Shown here: positions 22,481 to 34,675 of the stretch, piece by piece | Layout of the letters: each line of letters opens with the position of its first letter | Position numbering within the stretch: the first letter of the stretch is position 1 | NCBI GenBank assembly: GCA_000969725.1 | Contig: JXSR01S027628.1 | Source: Ophiothrix spiculata | Taxonomy: Eukaryota > Echinodermata > Ophiuroidea > Amphilepidida > Ophiotrichidae | Length of the DNA stretch: 51,398 bases | Direction: 5' to 3' (one strand) | The notes under the pieces: model-generated | Seen by the model: only the letters and a program-made list of their open reading frames with translations | Database searches by the model: none | Told to the model about the DNA's origin: nothing | Program-made: the position numbers and the translations under genes

Positions 22481-25400
22481 TCTGCTCTAATAAAGCTTAC
22501 TCCAATTGGGATCCAATACCTTCTTATCTAGTTTTTAATGAATGTAAAGGACTCATTGGTAAAAATAAGGCAGTTATCTCTGCTCTAATGCTCTCCCTCA
22601 TTTACCCTTTTTACAGAAAACTTTTCTGATAAAAGGCCAGGAAAGCAAAATATTACATCTTTTTTGCTCCCTTTTACTGAAAATGTTTCAAAAATTAATT
22701 TAAAAAATGTTCAAAATGGATTTTATTTGTTGTCGCTACATTATGTTCTGCAGACTCCCTAGCACTCAGACATTTATGTTGTCATTGATGGCTGAGAGTG
22801 GAATGGTGCCATAGGCATGGATCAATGCTTTGTTCAGTTGAGATGTTCACATTGACTCACAATTCAATAAGTATTGAACAAACCATTGCATTAGGCAAGG
22901 TTGAATCTTAGGAAATATTTCTAGAATACAGAGATAAAATAGTTACATATTTTGTTGCCTTGAAATTCTGTATGCAATATTTAAAAGATATAACAAGAGG
23001 CATTTACTTTTTTCATTATTTTTATTTTACGTGTGGAGGTTTTAAAATTACTGATTATACTGGTAAGGAGTGAATTAGTCAAATACTGGAACTTTCTTTT
23101 TCAACTATGTGACATTGTAACAATTCCTAATACTCTCCGACATGCATCTGATTTCTCGGTTTGGTCACATGACTGACATAAGTTCCAGTTCTTGACTAAT
23201 TTATTTCTTATGAATTACGATTGATTGAATGAATGAGACAATTAACACGGCAAATGGCTTCAATTTAAATTCCCAACTCAAAAAGCTCTCAAGCCACAAA
23301 GAAGTGTTATGGAATTGCCATGAGCTGTGTGCATGGTTTAGATAGGTTGCTGCATTAACTCAGACTATTCCATTACAACCTCTTCAACGGCAAACTGCAT
23401 TTGACTCTCCTTTTCATTTGACCTAGCATCCCCAAATAACAAAAAATATTTACAACATACATATATCATAACTTGAGATGGATAGAAATCCTTTCAAATT
23501 AATAAATGATTGATCTTATAACTGTTGTACAACGCAAGTGGGTTCATCATTAAATTCAAGAGATAGACAGGACAATTTTCTGAACTTGTGGCCATTTGTT
23601 ATTAATATATCTGAGACTATGATTGGTAAAACACAGTTTCAAAAGATATAATTCAAATGGTTATAAGATTGAAAAAAAAAACAGCCTGTTTTAATGATTT
23701 TTACCACATTTTACCCTAATAATTGGCAAATCCCATTTAGCCCTCCGCAATGAAACATCCTGGGCATGCCAATGTGGTTAAATAAAACCCATTTTCACTT
23801 GGCACATTATTCAGATGCAGGGGATATGAGGTTTATCTCATTCAACCTGAATACCCAGCTAAAAAGCATATGACTCAATCACTTTTTATCCCACTTTTTG
23901 TTATCATATTGGAGATTTTGATACATTGTTAAAGCTCACGCTTTTCTCCTAATCCCTGTAAAATATTATATCTAAATGATGTTTCCTTACAGTAAATGAT
24001 GTTTCCTTGAATAGATATGCCAAAATAGTCAAGAATTACTGAATGAATTAGATTTCCAACATTAAAATCATGTAGTATTTAATTTGTTTTCAGACCCACT
24101 TTTGCCTGTAAATCAAACATCAGAATTGTAATACATAGCCTGTGGGCTTTCATTCTAATAAAATGAAATTTTTGAGCAAACTGGGTCTTATGAAAATGTT
24201 AAATTACTTCTTGGCAAACTTTTACTACCAATAATAGAATTTTGTGTTATACAGGTGAATATAATTGGGCAATGTGATAAAACTTGCTAAAATATTTAAA
24301 CAGTTTAAATCTCCATTTAAAGATAACTTCATCTTGTGGACAATGATAAATTAAGATACATTTGGGGGAAAACCATTTTGGTCAAGAAATATCAAAGGAA
24401 AAAATTACATTTAAGACAGCAAATTGCATGATAAAAACGAAAACACAAGATCTTTGGACATAAAATAGGGGATGATATTGGTCATGTCAGTAAACAGAAA
24501 TTCCTGGAAATGGTTGAGATGGCCGAACAGTTTAAATTGTTTGTATTCAATACATAGAAGTAAATTTGATACAGTAATTGGCAGACAAAGATTTGTCCTG
24601 CCAATTTAGTACTATTTACTCATACACAGAACAAACAGTTGGACATTATCTCGTAGCCAAATTCACTTCAGGCATATGTAACCTTATTTTGACAACATAT
24701 GGGTTATTTAGACAGAGATGAAATTGATATAACAATGAATTGAATATATATATAAATAGCCCCTTCATACAACTGTTTAAATTGTTGCTATTACAAGATA
24801 GTTCGGAGTTTAGAGTTTATACTGCTAGGCCATGCATATGTACCAGGTATATACAGTCTCCCAGTCTGATCCATACTGTAAAGACGTACCTGAGTTAGTC
24901 ATGACAGGTCACATAATTGAATTTGTTTGCACAACTATTCAATTTAAGGCCAATCAGTTGCTAATTTGGTTACCTAATAAAATGTCAATTCCGAAAAGGT
25001 AATTGCAGAGAACATGCTCAGCTGTCTAGTCTGGTATAACCAGCAACAACTTCTTAACCTTGTACCTAATGGAATTTTTCGACCCTCTTAAAATATTCTA
25101 CTTTTTGAATTAAATTATAAGAAAAGTAAGTTTTCTAAAAATTATATAGGACTAGAATTGATCGAAATAATCAATATAGCTATGGAACTATAATAAGCTG
25201 TGTAAATTTAAAAACAAGAGTAGATTCAAGATTCTTATAGAATCATTGGTTTTACTCTTATCTAAGAAATTATTGTAATACACATCTTGATTGAAGCCTT
25301 TAATACTTGAAAGATTCATCTCAAAGTTAGCAAGTAAAGTAAGAAAAAACCCTTTTCAAGATACCTTGAATTATTAGGCTTATTTCGCATATCAGAACTG

Positions 25401-26330
25401 GGAAAGGCAACCCTTTCACCTAGGGCTTAATGTAAGTTAAGTGATTGAGAACAAATGCTAGCAAATGTTGAAGGAATAGAAATTTAATTCAAAATAAAAA
25501 ACAGGTGAATATAGAGGTTGCCAACCTCGTACTTTCAGCATGTTTATACATGCCTTGTCAATTAATTTTTAATTTCCATCATCCATTTTACAATTATAGT
25601 TTATAATTAACATCATAAGAAAAAGAATTTTAATCCTAATCAACTAAGAGGCGTCTGATACTTTCATGCATGACATTTAGCCCGGAATACCTCAAGGAGA
25701 GTCAGAATTGAATATAAAGTTGGGGAAGACTCAGCTTTATTGGTGAACACATGTATGAATAATAATACAATAATTCTCTATAACAAATTTTTAAATATTC
25801 ATAACAATGTTTTCCTTTTGAACGATTTTGCAAAGTTTCACTTAAATTATACCCCTGAAAATTAGATTTTCTTGTAGAATTGTTTTTGAAAATATATCCC
25901 ACAGCATATTTGGTCGTTTTGAAAAATATCCCATTTTGTTGAGCATCAGTGTCTTTTAAACCCGTATACATGAAGTGTACAATAATCATTTATTCAATTT
26001 TATATTTATGCATATGCATAAACAATATAGTTGAGTCCTGAAATAAAATGAACATTTTGAACAAATTACATCGAGTTTAATCCCAGTGAAAACAATATAA
26101 TATGCATAAGCATGTACTAAAGAACTTTGATTATCCAAAACTAGTCTTAAAGGGATTTAAAACAACATGCACAGCATTATTATTTCATTCTAAAGCAAAG
26201 GATTACATACAATAAAGCAGTATTTCTGTCATATTTCTGATTTTGGTAAAATAGTATTGTGTGAGCCCTTCACTGCAAACACAAGCTTTCAATTCAAAAT
26301 GCTCTTTTCACATTTAAATGATAGCTCCTA
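22481..26330. repeat. Duplicated block B, copy 2
   Basis: Matches 11791-16400 in order but without the gap-associated duplication, the 14585 MITE and the 15731 retroposon, so it serves as the empty reference. I see no gene in it: frames are short, AT-rich and not shared with copy 1. Confidence 0.75.
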
Positions 26331-27912
26331 TAAGGCTAATGTCAACCCATATGTGGCCGTCCAATCCACAGGAGCCGTAAATGCAGCACACTTCAATTTG
26401 CAATACAGGTGAAAATATGTGTCAAGGTCCTAATTCGCTGACATTGATTTTTTGACAGATTCACAACCATTGCGCTTACTTCAAAACGCCAGCAAAGTTT
26501 CATTTAAAAAAAAGATCCGATATATGAAATATATCTGTTTGTTTTGAGGACAATCAACAGAAAATATAAGACTTACTGATCTTTGAACAAATTTATGTCA
26601 GTTTTACATTTTACTCACTGACAACCTTTGACAAACCATAACTTGACTTTTGGAAATCGTGTGAAGCTCAAAATTTACAAAAGCAAATTCTGCTTTAAAG
26701 AAATATTTTGGTGAAAATTAAACATGTTGGTCAAAATCTAGAATCGCTATCATGATCAACATATACATTCACTTCTATAAATCTACAACAGATGTTTTCT
26801 GGCAATATGACATGGAAAGTCTTACTTGTTGATTTTAAGAAAACAGCTACTTAAGTGAAACATTGGTAAAATATTCAATATTTGTTTTTAAGATGGAAAT
26901 CACATCGTTAGATGTAAAATTAGGACAACATAATATCGAATTTGAATGGTTTTATCAAAAGATTCTAAACATTCTGTATAACTTGCACTAAGATGGGTCT
27001 AGGTTAGTGATGAAATCATTTTAAACTTTTTGAAAATGATTGCAGATTGTGAAGATATTTATAGAATAATTTTAAATTAACACAAAATATTTGATATAGT
27101 CTCAATATTATATATACCAAGTTTCAATTGTTATATAACCAGAAATAATGAATGTCATTGTTTTTCACTGAGAACCTATTGGACCATTCCTTATGTGACT
27201 GATTTTTTACAATTCTTTATTTTCTGAATCGCCTTTTATGGTTGCATGAATTAATTTATGGACGAGGGAATCTATATATTTATGGACAAGGGGACAGGAG
27301 TATGACAACAGATATATAATTTTGAAGCTGAGGTTACGAGGAATTCAATCATGTAATAAAACTCTTTTATTGAAAATTGCGACTTTCCTCTCATTTTGCC
27401 CAAGCACACCTCATATGGATTTTAATTTCCAGTAGTCAGTCCAGTTACAAAGCAAAATCATTTTATTAATGATGGGCTAACAATGGCCTTATATCAGGGG
27501 CACCTCATATATATGAACTCAATCAAGATAAATATTTCATTAAATTTGATCTTCATCAGACAGCAATCATACCAACTTGATGAGCACAAAATGACATATA
27601 GTTAAACTGCAGAGTGTCTTCAATATTTTTACAAGTATTATAACTCAACACAACTGTCATCAAGTTGAAATTAATTACTGCTATATCTCTTGACATTACT
27701 GAAATAACATTTACTGACATAAATACATGACATATATGACAATCATATTTCATTGAGTCATGAGTATGGAGTTGACATGGATGTATTTTTGTTGCTCAAA
27801 AAATAATTATATGCATTTATAGTGTTGTGTCACCTTGATCAAAGCACTGCTGTCTAATATTACTAGAGGTGCTGCTCCACTTTGAAGTTTACTGTTTTTG
27901 ATGGGGTCTTAC

Positions 27913-28452
27913 AATAGGCTAGTAAATCTGTTGATTTGACGTAGACAAAATGGCAACACAATTTTTTTTGGTTGAAATTTACTGTTAATGACCTCCCAAA
28001 CAACATATTCAAAATGAAGGAAAATTAAAGCTTGTCAAAGTTGGTTAATTTGCATGAAACAAAATGACTGCCAAAACAAGAGGTGAAATTTCAAAATTGG
28101 TCAAATCTTGTTCAAAACTGTTCCTCTCATCACAAGGAAGCAGAAAAAGTATACTTTTACCTATGTCTGAAATATGGTTCTGGAGTATATTCTCTAAATC
28201 AGCACTTCCTATTAATCCTTTTGATAAAGAATGTTTTCCCTCCTTCATAAAGCATATTTCGAATCACTTTTGATTTGTTTACAGTTTCTATATGTGGAAT
28301 GTGGTATATGTGGTATATAGTAATTGTAAAGCATGAGGTGATTGCATTAGAAGTAATCTACATGTTTAAAAAAAAATTGGTATCAATCCCCAACAATGAA
28401 AGTTTGTATTTATCCTCAATCATGAAGTATGAATTAATGCCCAAACCACATT
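27913..28452. other. Segment present in block C copy 2 only; hypothetical small frame
   Basis: Copy 3 of block C jumps from the 'gtttttgatg..gtctta' landmark almost directly to the MITE tail, so these 540 bases are an insertion here or a deletion there. On the minus strand 28248-28045 is open for 67 residues and ends DLTNFEISPLVLAVILFHAN; the plus strand is open over nearly the same span (28064-28273). I do not recognise either with confidence. The minus frame has a composition like a transposon-encoded protein fragment, but that is an impression. Confidence 0.3.
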
Positions 28453-28685
28453 TGTGATGCAATATGATACATATTGTAATGGTACAATATCACAATCTTT
28501 GACAGAATTGAGATTTTTTAATTACTTGAAAAAGAATAAAATAGGCTTTTAAATGTGATATTGCTTTTGAAAAATTGAATGTCAATTTTAAGATAATGAT
28601 AAAATGCCTCAAAGTGTCTTATTAAGTTTAATATAAGTTTAATTTGTTTGTATATCAACTGTATCTTTCGATGTGGCTGGTCACA
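28453..28685. mobile_element. MITE, diverged TGTGAC-ended family
   Basis: Left end TGTGATGCAATATGATACAT and right end 'tgtatctttcgatgtggctggtcaca' are imperfect inverted repeats of the type seen at 4753 and 6745. The right flank is TA; the left TA has become TT. The right half is also present in block C copy 3, ending at 34675, so it was inserted before the block duplicated. Confidence 0.65.
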
Positions 28686-29434
28686 TATGGTAACTTAGAT
28701 GTTGTAAAAAATAAAAATATTGCACTTGTGTTTTTTGTTCATAAAAAATGCTTCATTTGAATAACTAAATTGTTAGTGATTTTGACACTCAAAGCAATTG
28801 TATAATCAATAAATAAACAATTCCACAAATAATCAAGATCTAAATATGATGACACTTCCACGTTTGTTTCCTTGACATTTTCCGGTTGTCACAAATAATA
28901 ATAGTGTGATATGGAATCAAACTAGTGGGCAAATAGCAACCATATAAGGAAAAGAAGAGTAATTGAAATGCCCTTGCATGTAAAAAGTTTTTATAAATGA
29001 AAGTTGCAGCTGTGATTATGAAAATGTGGTAGGCTATATGTATTTTCCATGAATATCAAGGATAGCCAAGGAAAGCATCACCAAGTCCTTTAAATATTTC
29101 AAAATATCCTAAAGTCCAACTTCAAAATAATTTGTCAAGTAGTACTCTCGGCTGTACACAACACACTGTAATTCACACAGTTGTATGAAATGGATAATTG
29201 TTACCAAATTTGGCACACCAAGTTCTTGGTACTGAGAAATATTGACCGGTAATGACAATCGTCATGCGCGAGCTATGTCAGGTGATTTAAATTATGAATA
29301 ACATGTATGAACAGACTGCGCAGAAGCTTTATTGTTTGAATATATTCTAGACGCGCTAACCGGAGAGCTTATTTTCCAAGATAGAGATTAAGTTCACTGT
29401 AGTTGAATGCAAACCTGCAATGGTGGTTGCCACC

Positions 29435-29539
29435 ATGAACAACATGCATACTGCTGGCTCTGGCGGGTTGCTATTGTCAAAATGGGAACAACTTCTTCCA
29501 AGCAATTACCTGCCAGTGGAATTTAGAATTGACCCTTAA
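29435..29539 (+). CDS. Hypothetical small ORF with strong Kozak context (34 aa)
   Basis: The ATG at 29435 has the context GCCACCATGA, which matches the vertebrate Kozak consensus, and opens a frame of 34 codons beginning MNNMHTAGSGG and closed by TAA. In the homologous place of block C copy 3 (near 35385) the ATG is AAG and the frame has an early TAG. That speaks against a conserved function, and no family is recognised. The entry is kept only because the start context is unusual in this AT-rich DNA. Confidence 0.12.
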   Translation: MNNMHTAGSGGLLLSKWEQLLPSNYLPVEFRIDP

Positions 29540-30104
29540 TGACCTTGATGTCATTTAAAAGCTATCAATTTGATTAGGGGCCACTTTAATGTTCTAATCA
29601 ATATTAACTGCCGTCCAGAACCGGCGGACAACCACCGGTTGAGTTTTGTAATGCTCCTTTAGATGTTTGTAAATATAAGTAATATAAAAAAGCATATTTG
29701 GGTGAGATCAACAGATACGTACTGCTCATAATCTCAACAAAAATGTATTCTATCAAATTATCATTATGCTTACCTGTCAGTAGAGCAGCGCAGTACATAA
29801 ATCTGGTCAATGATTATGCATGTAATAAGGACCATAATACAGAAAAAAAATTGAAAATCTAATCAACTGTTTCAAAATTGCGGCCAAAAACCATTTTTTG
29901 TGACGCGTCAAAAATTTTCCCTAGTGCCAAAATTTCACAAACCGTGTTCCTGAAGGAATTTTTGAATGAAATTTTGCTCAAATTCGCACATTACAAGTAT
30001 AACTAGAACTGAACTGTCCCTGAAGTGACAGAGACCCTGCCAATTTCCATTTTTATGTGTGGAATAAATATGTCACCTTGTACTTGGAAATCAATTAGAA
30101 AATT

Positions 30105-30348
30105 AGGCCCCAGGAAAAGGTAGGATGCGAAGTCACCATTGACACTTTAAACGCTGGTTGAAGACAAACAATTTGGCACCTTAACTTTTGAAATAGGATA
30201 AAATTAAGAATTTGACCTTTCTTTTGACCTTTGACCCCCAAGGAATGGTCGGGCGATGAGGTCACCATTGACATTTTTGATCGTTGGTCCAAGACAAATA
30301 ATTTGACACCTTAAACTTTGAAATTGGACAATGTTGAAAATTTGACCT
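30105..30348. repeat. 129-bp-period tandem repeat entering the assembly gap
   Basis: 'gtcaccattgaca' recurs at 30132 and 30261, giving a 129-bp period. Neighbouring text ('agacaaa.aatttg.caccttaa', 'tttgacct') repeats with it. The array runs into the gap, so its copy number is unknown. It contains AGGTCA half-sites and one DR1 arrangement at 30225-30237 (minus sense). Confidence 0.75.
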
Positions 30349-31263
30349 NNNNNNNNNNNNNNNNNNNNNNNNNNNNNNNNNNNNNNNNNNNNNNNNNNNN
30401 NNNNNNNNNNNNNNNNNNNNNNNNNNNNNNNNNNNNNNNNNNNNNNNNNNNNNNNNNNNNNNNNNNNNNNNNNNNNNNNNNNNNNNNNNNNNNNNNNNNN
30501 NNNNNNNNNNNNNNNNNNNNNNNNNNNNNNNNNNNNNNNNNNNNNNNNNNNNNNNNNNNNNNNNNNNNNNNNNNNNNNNNNNNNNNNNNNNNNNNNNNNN
30601 NNNNNNNNNNNNNNNNNNNNNNNNNNNNNNNNNNNNNNNNNNNNNNNNNNNNNNNNNNNNNNNNNNNNNNNNNNNNNNNNNNNNNNNNNNNNNNNNNNNN
30701 NNNNNNNNNNNNNNNNNNNNNNNNNNNNNNNNNNNNNNNNNNNNNNNNNNNNNNNNNNNNNNNNNNNNNNNNNNNNNNNNNNNNNNNNNNNNNNNNNNNN
30801 NNNNNNNNNNNNNNNNNNNNNNNNNNNNNNNNNNNNNNNNNNNNNNNNNNNNNNNNNNNNNNNNNNNNNNNNNNNNNNNNNNNNNNNNNNNNNNNNNNNN
30901 NNNNNNNNNNNNNNNNNNNNNNNNNNNNNNNNNNNNNNNNNNNNNNNNNNNNNNNNNNNNNNNNNNNNNNNNNNNNNNNNNNNNNNNNNNNNNNNNNNNN
31001 NNNNNNNNNNNNNNNNNNNNNNNNNNNNNNNNNNNNNNNNNNNNNNNNNNNNNNNNNNNNNNNNNNNNNNNNNNNNNNNNNNNNNNNNNNNNNNNNNNNN
31101 NNNNNNNNNNNNNNNNNNNNNNNNNNNNNNNNNNNNNNNNNNNNNNNNNNNNNNNNNNNNNNNNNNNNNNNNNNNNNNNNNNNNNNNNNNNNNNNNNNNN
31201 NNNNNNNNNNNNNNNNNNNNNNNNNNNNNNNNNNNNNNNNNNNNNNNNNNNNNNNNNNNNNNN
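30349..31263. other. Assembly gap (915 N)
   Basis: 915 undetermined bases flanked on both sides by AGGTCA-rich repeat. An apparently open 316-codon frame across the Ns is meaningless. Confidence 0.99.
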
Positions 31264-31730
31264 TTTAATGACCTTGGATGATTTTTAAAATGTGTTCATG
31301 TTGTTCAGGATGCTGTAAAGTACCTGCATACCAATTTTTAAGTCAATCGGAGCATTTTTATAATTTGACCTTTGACCCATAAACTTTGACCTTTGGGGTC
31401 AAAGGTCACCAAGATTTGGTCAGTATATTTTTGCCAATCTCTTGGTGTAAGTAGAATAATTATACCACCTTGCACTAGGAAGTGACTGATTTTTAATGAT
31501 TTTTTAAATAATTTGACCTTTTTTGACCCCTCTGACCCCATATGACCCCAGGTATTTTTTTAATCCAATAACTTTTGTTGACAATGTCAAGACGTTTCAT
31601 GTCCCCAAATTTCAGGAACATACCATGTAATGAACATGAGTTGAAACTTTTTTCAAGTCAAAAAATCAAGTTTTTGACCCCGTGACCCCTACGTGACCTT
31701 TGAGGGGTCAGGGGTCAGGTGACATAAATG
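31264..31730. repeat. AGGTCA-rich repeat after the gap, with DR1-type nuclear-receptor motifs
   Basis: Many TGACC(T/C) half-sites occur. DR1 arrangements (two half-sites, one-base spacer) are at 31366-31378 (minus sense), 31396-31408 (GGGTCA-A-AGGTCA) and 31705-31717 (GGGTCA-G-GGGTCA). DR1 is the classical site of RXR, HNF4, COUP-TF and PPAR-type receptors. Here the motifs come with a repeat, so regulatory use is only a possibility. Confidence 0.6.
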
Positions 31731-31764
31731 GGAGGTGACCCTGGTCCCTTCACCCAAGTTTGGT

Positions 31765-31904
31765 ATAAAATTGGATCGATTGAGCCCATATTTATTGGTC
31801 GAGCTATGAGTTGCAAAAATATTGGGCGAGACGCAGTCGAGCCCAATATTTTAAAACTCATAGCGAGACCAATAAATATCGGGCGTAAATCATCCAATTT
31901 TATC
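31765..31904. repeat. Fold-back element, imperfect 60-bp arms
   Basis: The left arm (ataaaattggat.gatt..gccc.atatttattggtc..gctatgagttt..aaatattgggc) is followed after a short loop by its reverse complement. The whole can fold into one long hairpin of about 140 nt. Small frames on both strands here are consequences of the symmetry. Confidence 0.85.
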
Positions 31905-31965
31905 ATTATCATGTTTTGGATCCAATATTTTCCCACACTTGGACACCTCAAAACATGATAATGAT
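31902..31965. repeat. Second hairpin, perfect 17-bp stem
   Basis: ATCATTATCATGTTTTG at 31902-31918 is exactly complementary in inverted order to 31949-31965, with a 30-base loop. Its first bases overlap the last bases of the preceding fold-back element. Confidence 0.85.
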
Positions 31966-31974
31966 GAAAATCGG

Positions 31975-32066
31975 TCATTGTATGAGCAATGAACCCCATA
32001 ATGACTGGTGATCTAGGCTAGTCCCTTTAACAACCCAACAGTATGCAACATGTCCAAGACCCATCC
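31975..32066. repeat. Single dispersed copy of the 86-bp minisatellite unit
   Basis: 'gagcaatgaaccccataatg', 'ctggtgatctaggctagtcc' and 'gtatgcaacatgtccaagac' match the array at 38673-39150 in one copy. Confidence 0.85.
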
Positions 32067-32926
32067 AATCCAAAGGAGCCATAAATGCAGCACACCTCTT
32101 TTTGTGGTACAGGTGAAAATATGTGTCAAGGTCGAAATTTGCTGAAATGGATTTTTCAACAGATTCACAATCCTTGTGCCTACTTCAAAACACCAGCAAT
32201 TTTCATTTCAAAAAAATTGTGTTAAGTTCATTAAGATGTCATTTTAATCCTTATAGCATGGTCTTTGCAAATATTTAAAAAAGTGAAAATGACAAGAGGC
32301 TATAATTACGGCTGGTTTGGGATGGATGGTCACATATGTGCAATCCATCATATTTTGAAATGGTTTAACTCTGAAACTAAGCAATTTTAAATCCATATAA
32401 AAGTATACATATTCTGGAAATGAATTTTTGTACAATGTTGATGATTTACTCCTAAATTTTACTTTTTTACTTTTTAGATTATAAAAAAAGATGTCTATGG
32501 TCTTTTTTTTTAATATTTAAATATTGCAAAAATAGGTAAAAATGGCATTTTTATTTTTATAAGAAATATCTTGAATTCAAAATTTTACAAAAGCAAATTT
32601 AAGTTCTGCTTTCTATAAATATTTTGGTGAAAATTATACATGTTGGTCAAAATCTAGCATCACTGTCATGATCAAAATATAAATTCACTTCTATTCAATT
32701 CAAATACAATTCAATTCAATTCGAACCTTAATATTCTATAAATCTACATAAGGCAGGTTCTGGCAATACGAGATGAAAGTTGTACTTGTTGATTTTGAGA
32801 AAACAGCTACTTAAGTGAAACATTGGTAAAATATTCAATATTTGTTTTTTGATGGAAATCACATCTATTGATGTAAAATTTGGGCAACATATGAATTTTA
32901 ATGGTTTAGATTCTACACATTCTGTA

Positions 32927-33617
32927 TGTTACGCCGAAATCACGTGATGGCCGAGATCACGTGATTTCGACAAACGCTTGCCGAGATCCCGTGATAACGG
33001 CATAACGTATAAAATTTGTCTGCCGAGATCACGTGATTTCGGCAGGCATTTTTTTGCCGAAATCACGTGATTTCGACAAAATATTGCTTTTCCACCGTGT
33101 ACTTACTGTTTTAGTACAAAAGCGCAATTAAATCATATTTGTTTATTTTGCAATGACGTATGATATGCTATGATCACGGCTGTTCGGCATCGAAGTTTGG
33201 AGCGATCATTCACTTACGGCATCAACACTGCCGAATTCGCGATACCATTACGTATTCTATTAATATTTTAATTCAATTCAGATTCATTTATTTTCCATAA
33301 AAATAAATAAAAAAATAACATGGAAACAGAACAGAATTATGGAGGATAGGACCGGAAGGCCAATAAGGCCTGTTAAAGGTCCTTCCCTAGATTACAACAA
33401 AAAGTTACAGACAAATATAACTATCACGTACGAAATTCAATCATTCGACTCGATCTTGTGCAACGCAGCCTGTTACCACAATGGTTACAAGCTGGATATA
33501 GCGCACAAATTGTACGATATAAAACCGGAAATTGGTGATTCACCTATATCACGCGATTTCGGCATCCGCTCTGCCGAAATCGCGTGATGACATATATCAT
33601 GCGATTTCGGCATAACA
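32927..33617. mobile_element. TGTTAYGCCGAAATC-ended element with CACGTG palindromes (691 bp)
   Basis: Compared with block C copy 2 ('ctgtataacttgc' near 26975) this is a clean insertion with a 4-bp target duplication TGTA (32923-32926, 33618-33621). The ends TGTTACGCCGAAATCACGTG and, in reverse complement, TGTTATGCCGAAATCGCATG are inverted repeats. The left part repeats the motif CGAAATCACGTGATTTCG, with CACGTG at 32941, 32958, 33030 and 33064, and diverged forms recur near 33545-33610. A LINE-like tail lies inside. The plus-strand frame 33339-33587 runs into the right terminal repeat and is not convincing as a gene. Confidence 0.8.
33262..33345 (-). mobile_element. Possible LINE 3' tail nested in the preceding element
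   Basis: On the minus strand this reads as a T-rich run followed by 'atggaaaataaatgaatc' and then GAATT units, like the 3' ends of several invertebrate LINEs. It is short and has no coding part, so the call is tentative. Confidence 0.35.
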
Positions 33618-34549
33618 TGTATAACTTGCACTAAGATAGGTCTGGGTCAGTGATGACATCATTTTAAACTTTTTGAAGACGATTGCAGATTGTGAAGATG
33701 TTTATAGAATAATTTTAAATTAACACAAAATATTGGATATAGTCTCAATATTATGTGTACCAAGTTTCAATTGTATTGCATAACCAGAAATAATGAATGT
33801 CATTGTTTTTCACTGAGAACCTATTGGACCATTCCCTATGTGGGCTGATATTTTACAATTCTTTATTTTCTGAATAGCCTTTTATGGTTGCATGAATTAA
33901 TTTATGGACAAGGGAAACTATTTATGGACAAGGGGGACAGGAAAGTATGACAAAAGATATATCATTTTGAAGCTGAGGTTACGAGGAATTCAAATATGTA
34001 ATAAACTCATTTTTTGAAAATCGGGACTTTCCTCTCATTTTGCACGAGCACACCACATATGGATTTTAATTCCTAGTAGTCGAGTTACAAAGCAAAAACA
34101 TTTTATTAACGATTGGCTAACAATGGCCTTATATCAGGAGCACCTCACATATATGAACTCAATCAAGATAAATATTTCATTAAATTTGATCCTCATCAGA
34201 CAGCAATCATACCAATTTGATGAGCACAAAATGACATATAATTAAACTGCAGAATGTCTTCAATATTTTTACAAGTATCACAAGTCAACACAACTGTCAT
34301 CAAGTTGAAATTAATTACTGCTATATCTCTTGACATTATTGAAATAACATTTACTGACATAAATACATGACATATATGACAATCATATTTCATTGCGTCA
34401 TGAGTATGGAGTTGACATGGAAGTATTTTTGTTGCTCAAAACAAAGATTAAGATTATCATTATATGCATTTATAGTGTTGTGTCATCTGGATCAAAGCAC
34501 TGCTGTCTAATATTACTAGAGATGCCGCTCCAATTTGTAGTGTACTGTT

Positions 34550-34675
34550 TTTGATGTTGTCTTATGACTAAAAATAAGACATGATTTTGTAAATTTTGTC
34601 TAATTTCATGTGGGAGAGTTCACCTAAGTTTAATTTGTTTGTATATCAACTGTATCTTTTGATGTGGCTCGTCAC
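34550..34675. mobile_element. Truncated TGTGAC-type MITE, right half
   Basis: 'tgtatcttttgatgtggctcgtcaca' ending at 34675 is the same right end as at 28685. The left end is missing, consistent with a deletion in this copy of block C. Confidence 0.6.

Larger units (their letters stand above)
26350..29830. repeat. Duplicated block C, copy 2
   Basis: Aligns with 32067-36760 over its whole length apart from insertions, starting at 'tccaatcca.aggagcc.taaatgcagc' and ending near 'cttacctgtcag.aga'. An additional decayed match to its first 230 bases lies at 50414-50640. Short frames conserved between the two main copies are no better conserved than the surrounding DNA. Confidence 0.8.

Noticed and set aside
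30318-31268. 316-codon open frame
   Set aside because: It consists almost entirely of undetermined bases; absence of stops in Ns carries no information.
31715-31999. Frames on both strands over the same bases
   Set aside because: Produced by the fold-back symmetry of 31765-31904, not by genes.
33339-33587. 82-codon frame inside the CACGTG element, considered as its gene
   Set aside because: It runs into the right terminal repeat and shows no domain; the preceding part looks like a LINE tail on the other strand.
27556-34393. Paired minus-strand frames starting MKYDCHICHVFMSVNV at 27753 and 34393
   Set aside because: Conserved only as part of block C; the third copy at 17580-17765 has an in-frame stop and a rearranged end.
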